Of a stretch of DNA of 64,000 nt, positions 1 through 13,200 are shown piece after piece. The first letter of the stretch is position 1. Every line of letters starts with the position of its first letter. Under the pieces are notes generated by a model. The model ran no database searches. It saw nothing but the letters and a program-made list of their open reading frames with translations, and was not told the origin of the DNA. The stretch is from Oscheius tipulae. Lineage: Eukaryota > Nematoda > Chromadorea > Rhabditida > Rhabditidae. Position numbers and translations under genes: made by a program. The DNA is taken from assembly GCA_037178975.1 (NCBI GenBank), contig JASJZH010000006.1:6820001-6884000 (forward strand), in the 5' to 3' direction.

Positions 1-42
1 CAAGGTACATCTTTATTATCGTGTTTTGAAAATCTCCTACAG

Positions 43-3000
43 GTTCATCATGTTGACGCTGTTTTTGTCAATCTGGATACTGGAGAGATACGGATACCAA
101 CTAATGTTGATATTCCTAATATACCAAGTCTTTTCTTAGACCGGTTACACGCTCGGTTGCAGAGCACTCTTAGCCCAGAATTGGAAACATCGGACATCGC
201 CGAGACTGTAGCCCTGCCACCTGTAGCACAGTCATTTGTTTTGGTGAGTAACACACCATAAAAGATAATTATCAACATGTTTAGGATAAAAGGATACGAG
301 CTTGTTTTCTGTTATTCCTTTCTGAGATCTTATATGGCTATAGGAGCTGTCTTCAGTTAGTGCGACTGCGAGGAAATCCGCTTATCGTCTTTCACCGATC
401 TGCCTTTATCGGAATCAGGTAAGATTATACCTTTATAGGTAGAAACTATCTACAGGCATCTGAATTCTCCATTCTTTCATCATATGCTACAAGGGCAGAT
501 GTTCCAGCTGTTTGTGTCGAACCGGGGCATTCCCTATCGTGAATGCGACGTTTTTGATGACGTCGTCTGTAGAAACCCGCAGATGGGGGCCCCTTTGGAG
601 CCCTCCTTGGTTATGAACCCCTTGATGGAACTGTCTGAAGTTCTTGAGAAGAATGAGCAACAGGAACACTATCATCCTTCTTTGTCGGAACAGAAGGAAA
701 ACACAGTCATCAGGAACTTCAATTCGAAAGAGGTAGTTTCCTTCATTTTTAGTTGTATCGAGTGTTTTCAGGCAGAAGAGTTGCTCAAGACTGAAATGGC
801 TAAACTGGATCAACCGAACAGAAAGACTTCTAAGAGGCTGGTCCCTTCAACCGTGATTGAAGTGGTCGAGAAAGAGAACAACTCCAGAAGGATTATGGTA
901 CTGACGGCTTGTATAGATGCGATCTTCGACAACAGACTCCCGGAAGCGAGAAGAGTAGGTTACGCTGACTAAAGTTTTCAACGAGGAGTTTACAGATGAT
1001 GAACGCCGTTGAACTGGCCCTTCGCATAGTTGAAGCGAGAGTTTTCCTTTGTCGACAGCTGAGTGCAAGTGCAGTTCCCGTAACACGTGCCACTCTCAAT
1101 CCACAACAGTTTGAGCTGGTGGTCCGACTACTTAACTGTGCTCTGGAACACGAAACGGAAGAAGATGAACATGGAATCGCTTATGCTTGTCTTCATCTCT
1201 GCAATCTATACTGTCGTCGTTTGACCCAAGGAGTCCATCAGTATGCTTACACCTGCGTACAGGATCACCCAGTTTGGTCCAACCCTCGCTTTTGGGAAGC
1301 TGCCTTTTTCCATGATGTCCATGAGTTGATGAGACACAGCTACGGATCAGTTCCGGCTGCTCTCTTTGCCCTAAAGGGAAATGTGAGTATTGGGCATTAA
1401 AATCTTTTCAAGGAAACTGTCTAGAGTCGATTCGGTATGTGGAACCTGAATGAAAGTCCGACAGGAATGGAGGTAGCTGCCGAATTGATGCAAACTGAGC
1501 ACGAGTTGTCTGAAGAACAGAAACACACGTTCAAGGAAGAGGAAGATGCAATCGTCTATGGACAGGCTAAACATTACATCAACTTGATGGTCTGTCTCAA
1601 AGTACCATTGGATCCTTCCCGCCTCCGACGTGTAGATAAGGCTGATCTTGAACTTCGAGGCAACACAATTGGAAAGAAGGACTTGTTGGAGAGAATGGAA
1701 CAGAGCGAATCGGATAACGAGTCAGGATATGGTGAAAATTGCAATGACGGAGACATTGGAGCAACGGTCAATTATCCTATGCTAGCTTACAACAATTCTT
1801 CAGGTGGTTACATGGATATCAAGCTTGATTGACCGACTCTGCTGTGCAGCTCGACTTGACTCTTCTAAAGTTGACCGGCTTATTACAGACATCTCGGGAT
1901 TTGTAGCTGTACATGTTGACAATTTGGACCAGGTCTACGCTGAAAGCAGGAAGATTGCACCTCCACCGAAGGTAGAATAAAAAAAACTCTCTTTCAGTTT
2001 TGACGTTTCTCTTTCAGACTACTCTACTCACTCCGGTCATGCTTACACCAAGCGAAAAAGTGTTATCTGGTCCATTAAGATGTGTTCTTCTCGTCAATGA
2101 AAAACTACAAACTGACAACCCGGAAAATGTAAGATATCCTCTACCGGCTGAAGGAGCTGTCTACCTGACAAACTACCGAGTCATCTTCAAGGGACAGCCC
2201 ATCAATCCATATCGTAAGTGTAATCTAACGACATACTTAAAATTTTGTTTAGTTAATGATGAAACCGTTGTGCGGTCCATGCCCGTCATGTCTCTGGTAA
2301 AGGAAAAGAGCATCAGTGACCATCACTTGACAAACGACGGCTACTTGGATCTGATACCGAGTAAGATTGCCAATGGACTCCATGATGCTATTCAAATCCG
2401 ATCTTCTTGCTATGTTCTTATGAACTTGGCTTTTGATGAAGATGTCACTCCGATGGAAGCCGAGGAGTTCATAAAAGCTGTTACTTCTCGAAGATGGCCT
2501 GAAACGTTGCCACATACGTTGTTTGCTTATGCTCCAGTTGCTCACCTTCTGACTACCACTTTACCAGCCAATCAGAAGAGCAAAATCAGCACCATCCGTG
2601 ATTTGAAGAAAACTATCAGCAAACAGTTGCCCTTGAAAGGGACACTTTTGAAGCGGATGGACAGGCCGATGTCACCTCAAATGAAAGCCTTGACCCAGCC
2701 AAGAATGAACAGCACAATTGCTAATGAAGCTGACTATCTTGACTTAGGTACCCATTAGAAAACGTAGTTCATACTGCTTTCAGGCGGTGAAACATCTACG
2801 CTCACCCGAGAGATCCGTCACTATCTTCAGGACTATGAACGGCTACGTCTCAAGGCGGAGAACTCTCTCTTCCGACTCTCGTATGCCAATACCTACTACG
2901 ATGTTGTCAAGACGTAAGATTTAATTTTTATATTCAAAGAAAATGTTTCAGGTATCCCGCTTGCTTCATTGTTCCTTGCTCTTCGAGTGATGCAACATTC

Positions 3001-5745
3001 ACGAAAGTGTCGAAAGGTTTCAAAAATGGACGTCTCCCCGTGATCACTTGGATCTCCGAAAATGGAGCACTGCTTGTTCGTGGAGCTGGAATCGTCACTG
3101 GGAATGTTCTCAACAAGTTCAAAAGGTCCAACATATTGCATCAAAGCGATTCGTCCTCGACAAACATGGGAAGCCAGCTGACTGTCAACTCTCGAGAGAC
3201 CGACATTCCTCAAAGCACGACCCATTCCAGCTCTGAACTCCAAGAGGCATATGTTTCTCGTTTAGCACAGGCTTCTCCGGCTAGTGGAAACACAATGATG
3301 GGTGGATGGAACAGTCAAGCGTCGAGTCTGATATCTCTCGATAGTCTTCTGACTGGAGACGGTAATCTATTAACTTGTTTGATTCTGCAACACATTTTCA
3401 GCCCATTCCCAGTATGGAAACACTCCCGATCTCGCCAGAAAAAGCACCGCAGGAGATTTGCGTTCAGTACCAACCTTCAGTCGAGCCAGCACAGGAAAAG
3501 CCGGGAACAAGACAAAGAATTACACTTCCATGCAATCCAAACTTCTGCATGCTGACAAGCAGATCAGTCAAAGGAATCTTCAAGCGATTCTGAGCAACAT
3601 ACACCGGAAGAATTTGTATGTTCTCGTGGACAAAGGACAGCAAAAGGTTAGGCATGCTAAAATAGGGTTAAAGGCGTCTTTGAGATAATGAAAGTGGACA
3701 AGTTCACGGCGGTTGTGCCAATCACCTATCCGAGCACAGGAGACATGAAGGTTGCCTTTAAGAAACATCTCCGGGCAACATTACCAGGCGATCTATCAAC
3801 AGAAAGTGTTACATTCTACAAGCAAATCGACGAATCTGGCTGGAGACTCATTGTAAACACTCCAACAGTTTTCAGTTGTAGAAAGATTTAGATCTCTCAA
3901 ATCTTGGGCCTCGCTACGTCTATCAGTTCTATCATCACAATATTCAACTCGTCTGTGGCGCTGTGTATTGAGGACGGCTATGATATTACCTGCGCCTTGA
4001 TGTCTCTCGTGCAAGTCATGCAAGATTCCTATTATCGAACTATTGAGGGCTTTCAAGTGAGACTTGTACAAGTTTTTCTTGTTCAAGTTCTATATTCAGA
4101 CTTTGATCGAAAAAGAATGGCTCGCATTTGGATATCGCTTTTCACATAGAGCCAATCATACACTATCCTCTCAAAGTAGAGGAACCGCTCCGGTGTTTCT
4201 GATCTTTCTGGACTGTGTTCATCAGGTAAGAACGGAGACAAAGCAATTTTCGAAAGAAGTCTTAGATTCTTGACCAGTACAAAGATGCCTTCGAGTTTGA
4301 CGACTACTATCTCAGATTTCTTGCCTATCACAGTCAATCTGGCTTCTTCCGGAATTTCATCTTCGACTCTGAATTAGAACGTGTGAAGATGGAAAAGTAT
4401 GCTCCAGAGAGCTTCAATGGCTACAGCGACTGTATTTGGGCATACATAAAGGTAACCGAAGAATGGAATTTCCTTTATTGCTTTTTTAGCACCAATCCGA
4501 GGAGAGTAGCATATTCAGTAATCTACAATACGTGAAAACAGTGATTTCGCTGGTTCCGGCGACATCGGTCTCTTCATTCGATCTCTGGACTTTCTTCTCG
4601 GAGGAAGACATTCTTCATGGCAGCTGTTACGATATTGAGATAGCACAAGCGGAACTGGCCGAGATGGAAGAACGGCGTTTCTCGAATGCGGATGGTCTAA
4701 CGAAAGGCGAAGCAGCTGCGGAAACATTGGACGCAAGGAAATTCTCTACCGTCTTCAAAGCACCAAACAGATTGGCATATCTGGTTCAAGAAGCGGGCAA
4801 AGTAAATCCGGAAGAGAAAAAAACGATTGAATGGAAGACAGTCTGGGACTCAACTATCAAAGAAGAGCAGGAGATAGAAGAACAGGCTCCCGAAGGATCT
4901 GCGTCGCGTACATTCGAAAAAAATGTCGACTACTTGATGCAAAAGAAGAGCGGGTTGAAACTAATTTTGCGTGGAGAATATGCACGAGTCTCAAAAACTC
5001 AAGCGGCACCTAAGGCTCACTCGTTTGAGCACTACTCGGCAACTGGAAGTCAGCCTCACGATTGCCATTTGTGCCATTTTGCTCTCTATGGGAATGTTGT
5101 GAGAACAGGTGTGATCATGGTTATTTTTAAACCTAACACCAACGTTACAGGTCAACGATGCAAATGGTGCGGTATTGTTGCCCACGAGAAGTGTGTTCTG
5201 AATATTACATGGGCTTGTGGACTATCCACCGAACAACGAGAAAAGGATTTGCTGGAGGCTAAAGCTGTGAACGAGGAAGAGGCTGGAACTCTCAGGGCAG
5301 GAATCAGGCAAACCGGACACGATATCAGTAAGAATTGATTTTCTTCTCTTTTTAATTGTAAACTTGTTTAGGATTCTCAAAGACATTGACCGCTAGGAAT
5401 GGGAAACCCATTGTCCTTCACCAAGGATATCTCAGAAAGAAGGGCAACACTTTTAAGATGTGGACACCCCGATGGTTCGTTCTGGAAGCAAACACACATT
5501 TGCTAAGCTACTATGAAAACGAAACAGACTCTACGAGACGAGGATCTATAGATTTATGCGAGCTTCAGAATGTTGAAGTCATTATCACTGGGAGCAAGGC
5601 TCTGCTTGAGGTAGGCCGTCAACACCTCCAGTCAAATTTTGCATTTTAGTTGAAAACGGCATCAAAGAACTTCTCTCTTCTTGCTGATGGAAAAGCGGAA
5701 GCTCTCACATGGAAGGATAAGATTGAACACGTTCTCCGTGAATAG
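43..5745 (+). CDS. mtm-5: MTMR5/MTMR13 (SBF) myotubularin-related pseudophosphatase, 5' end outside window
   Basis: Multi-exon gene entering from the left edge; the N-terminal DENN part is missing. Domains in order: end of DENN and SBF2 region (43-1980; [23 protein letters not shown] and [12 protein letters not shown] are family signatures), GRAM (about 2000-2480; [14 protein letters not shown]), myotubularin phosphatase-like domain (about 2900-4440; [12 protein letters not shown]), C1 zinc finger (about 5015-5215; H, CxxC, CxxC, HxxC spacing) and a C-terminal PH domain (about 5410-5740; [20 protein letters not shown]). The active-site loop reads CIEDGYDIT where active enzymes have HCSDGWDRT, so the catalytic Cys and Arg are both replaced: a pseudophosphatase, as in other SBF proteins. 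Known role of the family: Rab GEF activity and binding of the active phosphatase MTMR2. Introns are about 40-60 nt. The last exon ends in VLRE-stop. Individual splice sites are hand-called. Confidence 0.93.
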
Positions 5746-8666
5746 TGATGAAATTTGAAGCCAGCGCTGGTCGCTTTAACGATGTAGTTAGGTTAACTTT
5801 GCAAGTTTGCGTGCTAATAATGTACAGGTATCTACAAGGACTTATATTGTAACTCAACCTATTGTATTGACTGTTATTTATTATGTTTCCTGAAAGCATT
5901 CTACGCGAAGGTCTAACATACGCATTTTATTGTGCCCTACAGGTTGCATTTATGTACTCGTGGTAGTTTGTGTCCCATGAGCTTTTGTATATTTGTAGAA
6001 GGTTATGCTTTGTTATGCAGATATATTGAATTCGCATTTTGTCTATGGAATACGGAAAAAATCTCCCTTTGTTTGCATGGGGTGGCGGATTCAGAAACGG
6101 ATAAATTTCCGCGCACAAAGTGCGAAAGCTAAATGTACAAACTTTTAGCTGCATCTCTTTTCCACGGTCTTGGAAGAAAGGTTCTCATAGCGGAGACCAA
6201 GATAAATCACTGGGGGGAGAAAACGGTGGGCAGCGGCAGAGGTGAACCTGTAGAGAGCCTCAAAATCTGCCAGAGTGAGCGAAACTGAACTATCTTGCAA
6301 GTAACAGAATATCACCTTCAGAAGTAGCAGCAGTTCGCGCATATATCTGATCGAAGTCAAAGAATATCTTGTTGCGTGGTCGACTTCCGCCCGGTCCCGT
6401 CTCTTCACATACATGTTAGAAATACCTAGGTATGCTAAACCAAGACAAAAAAAGCCTATGCTGATTGTTTGCGGAGGGGGGTGTGCAAGCCTTTTTCCGA
6501 CAACCGCGAACACAGCTAAATGGAAGTCTCTATGACCCATGTTGAAGCAATTGTAGTATGGTTTGTTGAGATGATAGAAAATGCGTAAAAACGGAATCCA
6601 AGGTCATAGAGACTTAGCTGTGTTCGCGGTTGTCAGAAAAAAGCTTGCACCCCTGTAGAAAAAGTTGAGCAGCCACTATACCCTGAGCGGAGTTCGATCG
6701 AAAAAAAAACCGTTTGATTTTGAAACGCACCATAGACGGGCTTTTATTACTGCAATTTACCTGTTACAAAACATCTTTGCTATATTTAGCAGCCTACAGT
6801 TTAACCAGCCAATCATAAATCACAACACATGTGACCAAGGCTTTAATCAGCATTTACCTATCTACCACATGAGGATTAGGCCAGCAACGTTTCCATTGTT
6901 TTGTTTCCAGGTTCTGCTGCCTCTTTTTTTTCTGTTTGACACATGTTCACATATCCTTTGCTTGAAGCTTTTCATCACACTGCACATGCATGCTTTCAGA
7001 GTTTATATTTGGCCTCTAGTTTTCGACATATCTACTCGGTACTGTACTTGGTATACTTCACTCGAACAGTTGTCGAAACGTCGGAGCGCTATATTACCAA
7101 GATAGCGAGAAATACGTTGTCGTTCTGATTGAGAAAGAAGAGGTGAAAAAGGTGATGTTCCCGTTTCATATAACATATTTAGATAAGTTAGGAACTAGAC
7201 CATATATGTAGAAGGAATGGAAACGTACGTCACTATTGACGAGAAGCATGACGACCTTTCAGAGGTATCATTTTGCCTTAAATTTCACCTTTCTTGAACA
7301 GAAAAAACGACCAGTGATCGCCATGATATTCCCAAAAGCTTTAAAGTCTTATAAGTCTGGCTGTTTATCCTTGGGTGACATAAACTGAAGTAATTAGAAG
7401 AGCGAGAGCGGTTTCCTTATATATTTGAGGCAAAAATAGGGTAATTTTTAGAGCAAAAGATGACAAGATAATGCGAGTAAAAGTCACGTGAGATACACAT
7501 CATAAAGAGAAACAAGACGCTATCACAAAAGTAGGGAGACGAACGAGACGGTAGCAATTGTGGCGAGGCCCATGAGGTGCGTGACGGGACCAAGATATGG
7601 GCGCACATTTAAATAGAACCAGACGCAATACTGGCAAAGAGGGAATCATATTACTTTTTTTCAGAAGTAACCCCTTCTTTTGCTGACAAGCCGGATAAGG
7701 ACGACCGAGGCTCGCCTCTTCCACTGTGATCGTGATCTATCCCTCGATAATGCTTTTTTTTTGTCAGCCATGTTTCCCCTACAGAGCATCCTGTTACTTT
7801 TGCTCATATATAGCAGAAACTATTACTATTAGTGATAAATCGGATAGAATTCTTGAAGAGAAAAGTACTTCAAACAACATGTTCCACACTCTAGCCACTT
7901 TCCAACGCAACGCGGCTCCAAGGGGCTCAGATGGAAACACTATTCGGACACTAATGTCTTCAGATGTCCTCTCTTTACGGAAAAGGCACTTCCGAGGATC
8001 TTTAAGTATGCCGAATGGACTTTCTCAGAAATCCAGATAGTGACAATGCTCTTTTCCAACAACACGCCGTTCGTTTTCAATTCGGAAGAGTCGTTTCAAG
8101 CTGAGACTTATTTCTTAGTGTTACAAGTCGGGAATCGGGTCATACTGGCTTGGATTGAGTAACTGTTTCGGTTCAGTACAGCTTCTTGTTGCGGACCAAA
8201 CTAATCCGTCCTAGACAGACAGCAAAGCATCTAGAATATCTTTCGAAGATTTGCACAGGGGCTACTTGCCTGCATGCCGCAGTGCCAGCACGCTCGCCTT
8301 TCGTTTGTATGGCTCCGCTTCGAACCCGCGCCGAGTTTACACACGGACGGATACGGCTCTTCTTTAATAGAATGAATGAACACCTCTCCAAAGTTTATTG
8401 CAACTTCCAAGACCTTTATTTTGTCAGTGTTTGCGGGTGCATTGTGCCAAGCATACACTATGAACAAGTTTGAGAAAAAGATCATAAGAGAATTTATACA
8501 GTGAAAAGCGTAGGAGATCGGTTTTACCAGACAAGCAGTCGCTCGACTCGTATTCGAAAGATATGACAATGGCAATCTAACCAAAATGCAGACTATAGGT
8601 TATGGAGAAGACTAAACTTAATCGTCTTGCAGACCCATTGGCTCCAGCGGCGATGTAGACAATCGG
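5746..8666. other. Gene-poor interval with a foldback repeat
   Basis: Between the SBF gene and the GPCR. Open frames here (for example 6145-6540 on - and 6665-7105 on +) are short, show no family signature and lack a convincing exon chain. The one structured element is the inverted repeat at 6482-6650. Confidence 0.5.
6482..6650. repeat. Imperfect inverted repeat (foldback)
   Basis: Left arm about 6482-6537 and right arm about 6602-6650 are reverse complements around a loop of roughly 64 nt. The shared core GACAACCGCGAACACAGCT is identical in both arms. The left arm has about five extra bases after the core. This looks like a small foldback or MITE-type element; no target-site duplication was recognised. 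Confidence 0.75.
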
Positions 8667-10295
8667 CTACGTTCGAAAGACTGGAACTGAAGGGTCAAGC
8701 ACATTATTCACCTTACTCACTTTTCGAGGTCGACTTGGTCGCCGCAGCTTGTGAATATCTATCAACTGGATGGAAAACCTCGGTCGCCACGATGCTGCAG
8801 TGGTGTCGGTGTGTGGTGAGGCTATGTATAGAGTCTTCTTTGAAAACAGTTGACGAAACTGAATACGCCATAATGTCTCAATGGCACTCTTCAAGTACCT
8901 GTAGTTTGAACGAAGAACTCATTCCGAAATAGATGGCAAAGTTCAGAGGATATGTCAGAATTATCAGGAAGTTTCTGCCAAGCATTTGGTTCTGATAAGT
9001 TCTTTTTTACCTTATTATGAGAAGGTTGTTGACAATTAGATACATATACGGATGCTGGAACTTGTAAAAGACTACAATCAGATGGGTAATGAAGATAAGA
9101 GCCACGGGGATCTCAATAATAAGGAAGATGGCAATTACAACTACGAGCATCCGCGTAGTTGCATGCATTAGCCGATTCGAGGATAAACATCCGCTCGTCT
9201 GAACTCCCAACAAATGAATTTTTCAGATTAACAGCTCACGTTCTTCCGGCAAGGCATCTGATGCACACTTCTTTTTCTGTCAGCCCTCTCTACTGTTTTG
9301 AACAGTCCAGCCGTGAAGATGATGAGCAACACGCAGGGTAGAATATGTACAAACACTGCCTTTGACACAAGAAGACCAGCCCTCCATGCGTTCACTCCAA
9401 TTTTCTAAAAACAACGTAGCGAGATCAAGAAAAAATGCTACTTCTTCCACAAGGTCGATGTCTTTTCTGTAGCAGAACCGCATGTGTTCTATTGGGATTA
9501 AGACGCTGTACTCTGTTAACATTGGCGGCATCTCACTGAAATGTTTGTAAAATGAAAGTAAATGGGCATTAAACCTCAAAAAGGCTGCTAGACAGATGTA
9601 GATGATGATGTGTTTTGTTCTTTCAGGAGTACAGAACCTACAAATGTGTTTTGTAACGTAGGATTACAAAAGTTGTACCTGACTACAAGCGAAGGCATAC
9701 AAACATAGATGTAGCGTTGAATGGCCAAATATACGGTTAGCCAAATTGCAGCGGTATGGAAGCTGAAACAATACAAAATTACCTGATGATATATCAGACT
9801 GACACTGTAGGAAGATGAACGGCGAAGTAGGGATGTATCGTGCACCACAGAGGTGACAGTCCTATGGAAATGTCCTCCAGATAGCCTCCGAACGTGTAGT
9901 AGTACAAAAACCACGGACTCGATGAAAGACCTAGTACAAGGATGTTTAGCTATTGTTGTTCTTTAGTCATACCCGTCATTAACTCCGTTATGGCCATTGA
10001 AAGAAGGATAGCATTTGTGGGAGTCCGAAGATTCTTATTGGAGAGCACAGCCACGACGAAAGAGTTTGTAAAGAGCGTAATTAGAATGATTACCGGTGCT
10101 GCGAAGCCGTATAAGGGTCTGGCTAGCCACGGAGGCTGATTCTATAACGGAAAATTATGCAAAAAAAACTTCAAAATCACATACGCCAGAAATGTTGACT
10201 TGATGGAGTAGGGAAGGATCGACCGTGCTCAGATACTTCTCTCCTGTGGGCCTGTCAAAGTTTCCGACTCCGAGAAGATTGAGAAAGTCGAGCAT
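8667..10295 (-). CDS. sprr: Sex-peptide/myoinhibitory-peptide receptor-like GPCR
   Basis: Class A seven-transmembrane neuropeptide receptor. The ATG at 10295 follows a TTTGTCTCAG acceptor-like sequence. Exon 1 encodes an extracellular N-terminus with an NISG site. TM1-TM2 reads PLYGFAAPVIILITLF, then NKNLRTPTNAILLSMAI, close to the sex peptide receptor pattern. TM3 ends WLTVYLAIQRYIYVC, so the DRY motif is QRY, as in that family. TM5 has FVHILPCVLL, TM6 MLVVVIAIFLIIEIPVALI and TM7 LTYPLNFAIYFGMS (the NPxxY region). Introns are 36-50 nt. The last junction (CTACAG|GTACTT to ATTCAG|TTTCGT, 40 nt) joins MSSSFKLQ to FRQLFSKK. The C-terminal end at 8667 is the first stop in frame; a further small exon is possible. 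Expected at neuronal or muscle membranes. Orthology to a particular sprr gene is not resolved. Confidence 0.85.
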
Positions 10296-13200
10296 TATTT
10301 GAAAACTGAGACAAAGAGCATAGCTGAATCCTCTGAAAAGTCGTGTTTAGCTTGTTGGTCCGATGGACAAAGGCGGTGAGTGACTAGATGGCAGCCAATT
10401 ACCGAATAAACAAGGTGCATGGAGGCGCTTTTCAAAAAAAGAGATTGTAAACAGCAATATTTGAAAAATAGCCACGTGATTAAAAATGAATGATCAGCCA
10501 TGTCGAATAGGCAGAAGTCAGCAACAATATGGCAGTGATCAACAAGCATGAGAACAATGGATGCGTGAGAGAGAGGGAGTGGAGGTCTATGCGCTTTCGC
10601 TTCTGGGAGCGAGAGTTCTTCCAAACATCATGTGAAAGAAAGAAGAGACTGAAGCAAAACAACTGCAACACTGGACATGACGAGATCAGGCAATAATTAC
10701 AAAATTGCATTCTCCTAGTCAGTTCGATTCTATTACAAATGTCAACAAAGCAGTTGAATCCCTCCTGATAGCCAAAAAACAGAAATCAGCAGAGTTGCAG
10801 GCTGTTTGAGGGGGAGTCGTAAAAAGAATGTGGGAAAAACGAACAGAATTGTTGCGACGTCGTACAAGGAACGGAGCCGAGTGACGTGATTAAGTCAAGA
10901 CACAATTTTATAGAAGCTTTCTCTTTTTCAACGCGGTTTACGGAATTTTTGCTATATCACACGTTAACAGAACCAGGTAAGGCTCATTGCAATCAATGGA
11001 TGTTGCGAATAGAGCTTAAATTAGAAATTGAAACTGTGAGAAGGAAGTGTCTTGCAATCTCCGAGGAGGAGCGCATCTGTGGTGAGATTCCTTCATTATG
11101 GAGTTTTATGTAGGCGAGCTTCCCTCTGTCCCGACAGAGGCATAGATTGGCTCAATCGGCAGCTTTCATGGCTGCCCAATTGCATGTACAGCGCCAAAAA
11201 TGAACAGACGCGTTCAAGAAAAAAGTAAACGTCTAGTGCACACAAATGTCACATAAAGAATATTAACAAGAGGTGTGAAAAAATTCACCTGCTTTGCTTA
11301 AAAGAAGAAACATTTCAAGTTCGGAGTGCTAAAGTTAGAAAGTGTTACTCAGGCAGGTGAGAGTGAGTAATATCAGGGAAGTTCGTACTTATTCGCGTGT
11401 CGATTTCCGTGGAGCAGGTTCTTAATTAGCGAGAATACGATCATATTGTTTTTGCGTTCTCGGAAATAGGAGTCATCGGCGGTGCGACGGACAACCCATA
11501 GCTTTTTCGGGTCAAAAGTAGTCTTAAAACGGCTTAAGACTGTCACAAACACGTAAAGGGCTAGCGTCTCGTTTCGCAAACAATAACGAGAGGAGATTTT
11601 CGACGAACAGCTCTACCGGATAGACATTAGGGACTTTTCATTTAGCCGGGACAATAAACTCTTTGAAGCAGGGTGGTAAATGACCTCATCTATCGCCTCC
11701 ACGCAAAAAAATGTCTTCATCAAACAGGGCTCTCCGAGGATACCGTCTACCAAAACGACCAAAAAATAGAGACGCGGAGATCTATTGAGAACACTGTTTT
11801 ACTGGGGTAGGTCAAAGCACATTCCTACTGTTCAAGTTGGTGGTTGTGCTTAAACTCCGACAGCGAAATCAAGGAATTCAACATGTGCACTCGATTCTTT
11901 GAGAGTTTGCTGAACGTTTAAAATACACTTTGGTATCAGATTCTGCTTGCCTTCAAGGTAGGCGGATCTAGGGGAAAAACAGATCTTTCTCATTATAAGA
12001 TAAACGTGCCGTGCTGTTTTCGGGTCTTCAGCTAGCTAGATGACTGTAGCGCAACAATGTATGAAGTTCTAGATAGAGTTTAACGTTAAAGACGAAGTTG
12101 GTATAAGACCCATAGTATTTCTATAATCCGGGGTAGGCGTGAGTTCGGAACGGTAAAACACCCTGTTTGTCACATGAATTGTTTTTGGCTTCAGTAAAAG
12201 CACATCCACCGGAAGCGAAGCAGTCGAAAACCGACCTAGAAGTACAGACGTCGAAGTCTGGTTTCCTAATGCAGTCAAAACATTGAAATTAAAACATTTC
12301 ATGTATCTGGAACAAGCTTCAAATTTGAACTCAATGTCGTCAGTGTTTACCGCAGTTGGGCAGACCCTAAGTACATTCTAAAAATATGATGGCTATGTAG
12401 ATGTAATTACGGGCTTCCAATTAGATAGCCTGAAATCCTTATAGAAAAGAACACACATGTTTTTGAAAGCATTTTGTGTGTGCTGGATTGGACCAAAATG
12501 CAATGATTTTTCACTCACTTGCTTTACTCTAATGCTTTTTTGGGACATTGTGATGCTGTGGCGTGGGTGAGGGCTACGAAGTAAAAACAATTCTTTCATA
12601 ATTTCCGGATAGGAATTGGCTGGGAAGTGAAAGTAGGAAGTTGTGTCTAGAGTAGAAAAAAGAGAGAGTGGGCAGTTTTGCAAGGCTGGCGAATTACGGC
12701 GATAGTTCGCAAAGAGTCATTCAGATGAGAGATAAACAGCCTATCGTGAGAAAGTAGGTGCAAAACAAAGAATTTCTCAGAAGGAGATTTTGATCTTGAT
12801 AAAGAGCAGAGAAAACAGCAAAGAAGATAAAGGGAGTGAGAAAGGGTCGACCAAAGAGAGAAAAAAGAGGAAAGGGATCATGATTACGTCCAATCAAGAC
12901 GGAACTTGTAGACGTTTCTGATAATTTGTTATGCTCAGTTCCCATATACACCAGAACAAGCATTTCGTTCTCAAGGATTCATCTTTTAAGAGAAACGTGC
13001 AAGTGCTGTTGCAGTTGTTTCGTTTCGAGCAATTGAAGGCCGGAAAAGTGTCATCCACGAGAATCATGTGCTGCAAGTTGACGCTCTAGTAATGGCGCAG
13101 TTCTTAATGAAGCTAGTTCGCTCCGAATGCCAACTCAGACTCGGACACACGTAGGACATTCTCGCTAGAAGAGTCCGCGCTGATCATGATCGCCGGCGGA

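Noticed and set aside
6665-7105. 146-codon + frame
   Set aside because: AT-driven composition, no splice context and no recognisable motif.
8895-8920. Apparent frameshift in the last GPCR exon, after FGMSSSF
   Set aside because: A 40-nt intron (CTACAG|GTACTT ... ATTCAG|TTTCGT) joins the two frames cleanly and gives FKLQFRQLFSKK, like other receptors of the family.
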